DNA of 36,641 nt, taken from assembly GCA_028281235.1 (NCBI GenBank), contig JANQKG010000021.1, forward strand, positions 1 to 36,641. Direction: 5' to 3'. Made by a program: the position numbers and the translations under genes. How positions within the stretch are numbered: the stretch's first letter is position 1; the number at the start of each line of letters is the position of its first letter. This DNA is from Afifellaceae bacterium (lineage in GTDB: Bacteria > Pseudomonadota > Alphaproteobacteria > Rhizobiales > Afifellaceae). Below, in pieces: positions 32,481 to 36,641 of this stretch. The notes under the pieces are model-generated. The model was not told the origin of the DNA. It ran no database searches and saw only the letters and a program-made list of their open reading frames with translations.

Positions 32481-33473
32481 CTAGTTGCGGTCGCGGACCT
32501 TGACCAGATCGCTCGCCTTCAGCACGGGATAGAGTGTGTCGTCGAACGCCTTCAGGAAGGCGGTCGTATCATCAATCCCCATCGGGTTGACGCCAAAGCC
32601 GGCCGCGTTCGCGCGCTCCACGAATGCTGCGTCGCTGAGGGTGGCGATCAGGGCCTGTTCCAGCTTCTCCAACCGCTCCTGCGGCACGCCTTGCGGCGCG
32701 ACGAGCATCCGCCACGAACCGATCACGATGTCGAAGCCCTGCTCTTGGAACGTCGGCACATCCGACGCCAGGAAGTGACGGCTGGTGTCAGTAACGCCCA
32801 GGAGAACGAGATCGCCGTTCTTGTGGTGCTCGATCACGTCCGGCACCGGCACCGTTGCCGTCATGACCTCGCCGGCGAGAAGCGCGGCGACGGTCGGCGC
32901 GAAGCCTTCATACGGCACTTTTGTCACTTCGACGCCGAGCTCGTTCTCCAGCACCGATATGGAGATGTACGAGGAGCCGCCCGGCTGGTCGTTTCCGTTC
33001 GTCACGGAGCCGGGTTCCGCCTTCGCCGCATCCACGAAGTCGGAGACAGACTTGAAGCCGGTCGACGGATTTGCCGTCAGCGCTCCCGGATCGGCGCCGA
33101 AGAACACGATCGGCTGGAGGTCGCCGTAATCATTGGCGTTCGGGTTGCCGTAATGGCGCGCAATGACGCCGGAGCCGACCATACCGATCGTATAGCCGTC
33201 CGCCTCGGCGGAGGCGATCGCCCGGGTGCCTTCCGCACCACCTGCGCCCGGCCGATTGACGACCACGACGGGCTGGCCGAGATGCGCTTCGGCGGCTTCC
33301 GCGACCAGCCGCATGCTCGTGTCGCTGCCGCCGCCGGGCGACCATGGCACGATGAGCGTCACCGGCTGCGAGGGGAAATCATGATCGTCAGCCAGGGCCG
33401 CCGGAGCGGCGAACGCACCGGCAAGGACTGCGGCCGTCAGCGTGGCAAGGATCGTTTTCGATCGCTGTAGCAT
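32481..33473 (-). CDS. tctC: Tripartite tricarboxylate transporter binding protein (TctC/Bug family), system 2
   Basis: A 330-residue periplasmic protein with a signal peptide of about 28 residues (AGAFAAPAALA then DDHDF). The mature part starts FPSQPVTLIVPWSPGGGSDT and continues with VVNRPGAGGAEGTRAIA, the standard Bug signature and ligand loop. A GGAGGG ribosome site precedes the ATG. It follows the luciferase-like gene by 35 bp. The enzymes upstream suggest an amide, carboxylate or cyclic acid as ligand, unproven. Confidence 0.93.
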   Translation of the reverse strand: MLQRSKTILATLTAAVLAGAFAAPAALADDHDFPSQPVTLIVPWSPGGGSDTSMRLVAEAAEAHLGQPVVVVNRPGAGGAEGTRAIASAEADGYTIGMVGSGVIARHYGNPNANDYGDLQPIVFFGADPGALTANPSTGFKSVSDFVDAAKAEPGSVTNGNDQPGGSSYISISVLENELGVEVTKVPYEGFAPTVAALLAGEVMTATVPVPDVIEHHKNGDLVLLGVTDTSRHFLASDVPTFQEQGFDIVIGSWRMLVAPQGVPQERLEKLEQALIATLSDAAFVERANAAGFGVNPMGIDDTTAFLKAFDDTLYPVLKASDLVKVRDRN

Positions 33474-33508
33474 GGGATTGTCCCTCCGTTCTCTGTTGTT
33501 ACGAACGT

Positions 33509-34522
33509 CTATGATCCTCCGGCGGGCCGCGACGCGGCAGCCCGTTCACGGAGAAACGCCAACGCCAATTCGCGTTCGGCGTCTTCGCCCTGCACCATCA
33601 GCACCGGCTCATCGATGCCGACGGAGAGGTATTCGTCGAGTTTTCTGTGACATTCGCTCGGCGTGCCGGCGATGGCGTAGGCGTCGATCGCCTCGTCGGT
33701 CACGAGCTTGCCGGCGGCGTCGAAATCGCGTCGGGAGATCGCATCGACGATCGCATCCTGGTCGAGCGGCACGCCGGTTGCGTCAAGGTTCTCCGCCAGC
33801 TTGCGATTGCGGAACAAGAAGGCGAGTTTCGGCCGCACGATCTCCCGCGCGGTGGCGGCGTCATCGGAGACGGCGAAGAACAGATAGGCCGCCCGGCGGA
33901 GTGAAGCAGGATCGCGGCCGGCCTTCTTGGCGCCTTCGCCGACGCGGTCGATCGAGATCCGGCAGAACTGCGGAGACAGGCCGGCGGAGAGCACCACGCC
34001 ATCGGCGATGCGGCCCGCGAGCTTCAGCATCTGATCGCCCATGGCAGCCACGTAGGTGACGAGCGGGACCGGCGGTTCGAATGCGAGACGGGCGCCCGCC
34101 AGAGGAAAGAACGTGCCCTCGCGATTCACCGCCTCGCCGGTCCAGAGTGCCTTCAAGCATTCGATGAACTCGCGCACTGCGCGGATGGGCTTGACGATCT
34201 CCCGGCCCGCTTCGGCCAGGAACAACGGATTGCCGACGCCGACCGCAATGCCGACCGGGGCCGTGCCGACCTCCGCCAATGTCGCGAGCGACATGGCTGT
34301 CGGCACGGGATGCCACAAATAGGGGCTCACGGCCGTCGGGATGACGAAAGCGCGGCCGCTCTCCATGCGGAAGCCCATCGACGTGACCATTGCCTCGCGA
34401 TAGCCGAGGTGCTCAGCCATCCACAGCGCCTTGATCCCGGCCTCAACGCTCGCGCGCCCGGTGGCCAGCGCTGAAGCCGTCGTGGTGAAGCCGTCGAAGC
34501 TGACACCGTAGGTGACCGCCAT
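33509..34522 (-). CDS. Luciferase-like monooxygenase (LLM class flavin-dependent oxidoreductase)
   Basis: A 337-residue TIM-barrel protein of the bacterial luciferase-like superfamily. It begins VTYGVSFDGFTTT, has the IKALWMAEHLGYREAM segment after the first strand and VGIAVGVGNPLF, then GRIADGVVLSAGLSP near the cofactor pocket. It ends with TPSECHRKLDEYLSVGID, typical of the F420- and FMN-dependent LLM group (MER-like). Family members include alkanesulfonate, nitrilotriacetate and pyrimidine monooxygenases and F420 reductases; FMN or F420 cannot be told. It lies 8 bp after the MR/MLE gene and before tctC, so it belongs to that pathway. Confidence 0.88.
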   Translation of the reverse strand: MAVTYGVSFDGFTTTASALATGRASVEAGIKALWMAEHLGYREAMVTSMGFRMESGRAFVIPTAVSPYLWHPVPTAMSLATLAEVGTAPVGIAVGVGNPLFLAEAGREIVKPIRAVREFIECLKALWTGEAVNREGTFFPLAGARLAFEPPVPLVTYVAAMGDQMLKLAGRIADGVVLSAGLSPQFCRISIDRVGEGAKKAGRDPASLRRAAYLFFAVSDDAATAREIVRPKLAFLFRNRKLAENLDATGVPLDQDAIVDAISRRDFDAAGKLVTDEAIDAYAIAGTPSECHRKLDEYLSVGIDEPVLMVQGEDAERELALAFLRERAAASRPAGGS

Positions 34523-34530
34523 GGCGCTGG

Positions 34531-35706
34531 TCAGCCTCCCACCCGGTATTTGGCGAGCTTGTCCGGATCGATGTCGACGCCGAGGCCGGGCCTGTCGCTC
34601 AGCGTGATCTTGCCGTCGGCGTACGGGAACGGCTCGTCGACCAGATCGTCGAGGTAGATGCGGCAGGCGACCTTCGTCTGCTCCGAACCCTCGCGCTGCG
34701 TGATGGGGATCGTTCCGGGTATGGTCACCGCGAGGCTCGCGGCGGCGGCGTGCAGGTTGGCGGCGTTGCCGATCCCCATCTCCGCTGAGCCGTTGACGTC
34801 GCTCATGACGCCGGCCGTGTAGGCAAGCGACAGAAGCGCGCGCGCCTTCGCGAGGCCTCCCGCCTTTGTGTAATAACAGGAGATCATCTCAGCGGCCTCG
34901 TGGCGCACGAGCCGCAGCAAATCGTGAGCGTTCCAGCAGCTTTCGTCAGCCATGATCGGCACTTCGGTCGATTGGGCGACCCGGGCCATGCCCTCCAGAC
35001 CCTCGACTGGCTGCTCCATGAACCAGATGTCGTATTCGGCCATCAGGTTGGTGACCTTCAGCGCCTCCTTCCAGCTTTTGTAGCCTTGGTTGGCGTCGAC
35101 CCGGATACGCATCCCAGGCACGGCTTCGCGGATGCGCCGCACGATGTCGAGATCGCGGTCCGCATCGAGGCCAACCTTGATCTTGACGCAGGAAATTCCC
35201 TCATCGGCGACCTGCTTCGCCTCTTCGACGGCAGGTTCGGTGTCCATCAGCCCGATCGAATGCGCGACACCGATCTCGGAGCGCACCAGACCGCCGAGCA
35301 GTTGATAGACCGGCACGCCGAACGCCTTGCCGGCCGCGTCGTGCATGGCCACGTCGACTGCCGCCTTGGCATAAGGATAGCCCTTGATGAACTTGTCCAT
35401 CTTGGCATGGAGGAAATCGAAGCGGCCGACATCCTCGCCCTTCAGCAAGGGCAGCAGGTATTCGTGGATCACCGCAATGGCGGTTTCCGGCGTCTCGCCG
35501 TAGCGCGTTCCGAACTCGCCACCCCAGTCCTTCAGGACTTGCGCCTCGCCCCAACCATAGGTGCCGTCCTCCAAGGTGAGCTTGACGAGGAGGTAGCGTT
35601 GCCCGACCGGGCTGTAATTGCCGGCCCAGGTATGCTTGCGGCGTAGCGGCAGGCTGACCAGGTGGGTCTCGATATCGGCGATCTTCAGTCCGGTCTCGGT
35701 CGTCAT
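34531..35706 (-). CDS. Mandelate racemase/muconate lactonizing enzyme family protein (enolase superfamily)
   Basis: A 391-residue protein with an N-terminal capping domain and a TIM barrel. The catalytic KxK motif is K175-x-K177 (CVKIKVGL). The magnesium ligands are D204 (RVDANQGY), E231 (MEQPVE) and D254 (ADES, with E255), and the second-side lysine is K281 (YTKAGG). This pattern is that of the MLE subgroup: cycloisomerases, racemases/epimerases such as dipeptide epimerase, and o-succinylbenzoate synthase. All residues for proton abstraction next to a carboxylate are intact. Its ATG overlaps the M24 stop by 4 bp. It probably racemises or rearranges an acid that the M24 enzyme releases or receives. 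Confidence 0.92.
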   Translation of the reverse strand: MTTETGLKIADIETHLVSLPLRRKHTWAGNYSPVGQRYLLVKLTLEDGTYGWGEAQVLKDWGGEFGTRYGETPETAIAVIHEYLLPLLKGEDVGRFDFLHAKMDKFIKGYPYAKAAVDVAMHDAAGKAFGVPVYQLLGGLVRSEIGVAHSIGLMDTEPAVEEAKQVADEGISCVKIKVGLDADRDLDIVRRIREAVPGMRIRVDANQGYKSWKEALKVTNLMAEYDIWFMEQPVEGLEGMARVAQSTEVPIMADESCWNAHDLLRLVRHEAAEMISCYYTKAGGLAKARALLSLAYTAGVMSDVNGSAEMGIGNAANLHAAAASLAVTIPGTIPITQREGSEQTKVACRIYLDDLVDEPFPYADGKITLSDRPGLGVDIDPDKLAKYRVGG

Positions 35707-36641
35707 CGGGGCGATACCTCAATCAAGACGTCGTTGGGCACGATGTGCCCGGTGATCTTCTCCGCGCCGTCGTCGGTGATGCGGTACATGTCCTCCACGT
35801 GGAAGCCCATGCGGCCGGGCAGCATGTAGAGCGGCTCCATCGTGTGGGTCATGTTGGCCTGCAGGTCGATCTCACGGGTTTCGGTGAGGTACGGCTCCTC
35901 ATGGATCGTGCGACCGATGCCATGGCCGAGAAACGTCAAAGACGGCTCCAGTCCGTTGGTCTTGAGGTGGTCGCGATAGGTGGCCCACAGGTCAGGCACC
36001 GTAGTGCCCGGGCGGAGGATCGCCTCACACCGGTCGCGCGCCGCAATCAGGATCGCCCAGATCTTCGCCTGCTCGTCGGTCGGCGCCCCCATCACCAAGG
36101 TGCGCGTGACGTTCGAGCGATAGCCGTCGAGGTCGCCAAGTATCTCGATGCGGACGACGTCACCGGCTTCGATTTCCTTTGCCGTCGGCTTGCAGTTGAT
36201 GATGCCGCTGCGGGTGCCCGAGCCGACCTGATACGCCACGCCAGCTGCGCCGCCCTCAAGCATCCGGGCCATGATCTCGGCACCGATTTCGTTCTCGGAT
36301 TTGCCGACGCGCAGCCCATCGATGATGTCGGCCATGACGCGTTCCGTCAGTTCGCCGACCTGCTTCAGAAGCAAGACCTCTTCTTCGGTCTTCACCATGC
36401 GCGTCCGGAAGTAGAGATCGCGGGCATGGACAAACGTCGCTTCCGGCAGGCGGCTTTCCAGTCGCTGGAAGTCCATCGCCGGCATGAAGTCGAGCTCCAC
36501 CGCGATGCGCCCGGCTCCGATTCCGGCCTCAATCAGGGCGTCGGCCAGCAGATCGGAGGGATTGTCGGTGAACTGGTTGTAGCTTCTGATGTCCGCGAAA
36601 TGGGAGCGCTCGCGGGCCAGGTTTTCCTCAACGTTGACGAC
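35703..36641 (-). CDS. M24-family (creatinase/aminopeptidase P-like) hydrolase, 5' end outside window
   Basis: The frame is open from the right edge to the stop at 35703-35705: 312 residues visible. It includes an N-terminal creatinase-type domain (NPSDLLADALIEAGIGAGRI) and the pita-bread catalytic domain. A GTG at 36500 is internal. Metal/catalytic positions are His240 (LGHGIG), His247 (IHEEP), Glu269 (TMEPL) and Glu282 (HVEDMY) of the visible part. The first two metal ligands, usually Asp-Asp (VDxG, SDITR), are Glu166 (RIEILGD) and Asn177 (RSNVTRT). This resembles metal-free members such as creatinase more than aminopeptidase P, so it may cleave a C-N bond in a non-peptide compound. It heads the rightmost operon. 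Confidence 0.85.
   Translation of the reverse strand, partial: VVNVEENLARERSHFADIRSYNQFTDNPSDLLADALIEAGIGAGRIAVELDFMPAMDFQRLESRLPEATFVHARDLYFRTRMVKTEEEVLLLKQVGELTERVMADIIDGLRVGKSENEIGAEIMARMLEGGAAGVAYQVGSGTRSGIINCKPTAKEIEAGDVVRIEILGDLDGYRSNVTRTLVMGAPTDEQAKIWAILIAARDRCEAILRPGTTVPDLWATYRDHLKTNGLEPSLTFLGHGIGRTIHEEPYLTETREIDLQANMTHTMEPLYMLPGRMGFHVEDMYRITDDGAEKITGHIVPNDVLIEVSPR

Noticed and set aside
1-36641. tRNA genes, CRISPR arrays, transposases or integrases
   Set aside because: No cloverleaf, regular repeat-spacer pattern or transposase/integrase motif was found by reading the gaps and frames; a tRNA search by program could still reveal a missed one.

Overview
The window looks like an accessory catabolic region of an alphaproteobacterium, most likely of the Hyphomicrobiales (Rhizobiales). 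This rests on three things: the GC-rich coding style, the many solute-binding-protein transporters (TRAP, peptide-type ABC, and two tripartite tricarboxylate transporters) with FadR-type GntR regulators, and a RIME-like palindromic repeat near 32.3-32.4 kb of the kind scattered through rhizobial genomes. No rRNA, tRNA, CRISPR array, phage gene or intact transposase was found. No genus can be named from the sequence.

Layout. (1) 1-770: 3' part of a SAM methyltransferase that starts left of the window. (2) 0.9-8.0 kb: two divergent operons around a GntR/FCD regulator. Leftward: regulator, glutathione S-transferase, a TRAP-type binding protein without signal peptide, and an LVIVD beta-propeller protein. 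Rightward: zinc alcohol dehydrogenase, DapA-family lyase/aldolase, a broken DUF1330 remnant, and a quinone oxidoreductase. Two identical 14-bp palindromes between the operons are probable operators. (3) 8.4-10.0 kb: two convergent GntR/FCD regulators. (4) 10.6-22.5 kb, all leftward: class IV (branched-chain type) aminotransferase, HpcH/HpaI aldolase, His-less cupin and opine dehydrogenase. After a 439-bp promoter-like gap come a family 5 binding protein, a second HpcH/HpaI aldolase, a second family 5 binding protein, two permeases and two ATPases. (5) 22.8-27.5 kb, rightward: a triple-domain RidA protein and a TctB-TctA-TctC transporter. (6) 27.8-29.7 kb: a decay zone with a five-times frameshifted aldehyde dehydrogenase, an aminotransferase stub, a gene tail and a frameshifted RraA-type aldolase. 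(7) 30.3 kb to the right edge, leftward: an M24-type metallohydrolase with changed metal ligands (cut by the edge), an MR/MLE enolase-superfamily enzyme, a luciferase-like monooxygenase, and a second transporter in the order tctC-tctB-tctA.

How it may work together (inference). The central block pairs uptake of a peptide- or opine-like compound with an opine dehydrogenase (cleaves or forms the secondary-amine bond between an amino acid and a 2-oxo acid), an aminotransferase (amino acid to 2-oxo acid), RidA (reactive imine removal) and HpcH/HpaI aldolases (4-hydroxy-2-oxo acids to pyruvate or related products plus aldehyde). This is a plausible but unproven route for opine-like or N-substituted amino acids. 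The right-hand operon looks like a separate carboxylate or amide pathway fed by its own transporter. A recurring structural theme is a strong GC-rich hairpin without a U-tract directly after each binding-protein gene that precedes other genes of its operon in the ABC and second Tct systems. This suggests differential mRNA stability that raises binding-protein output.
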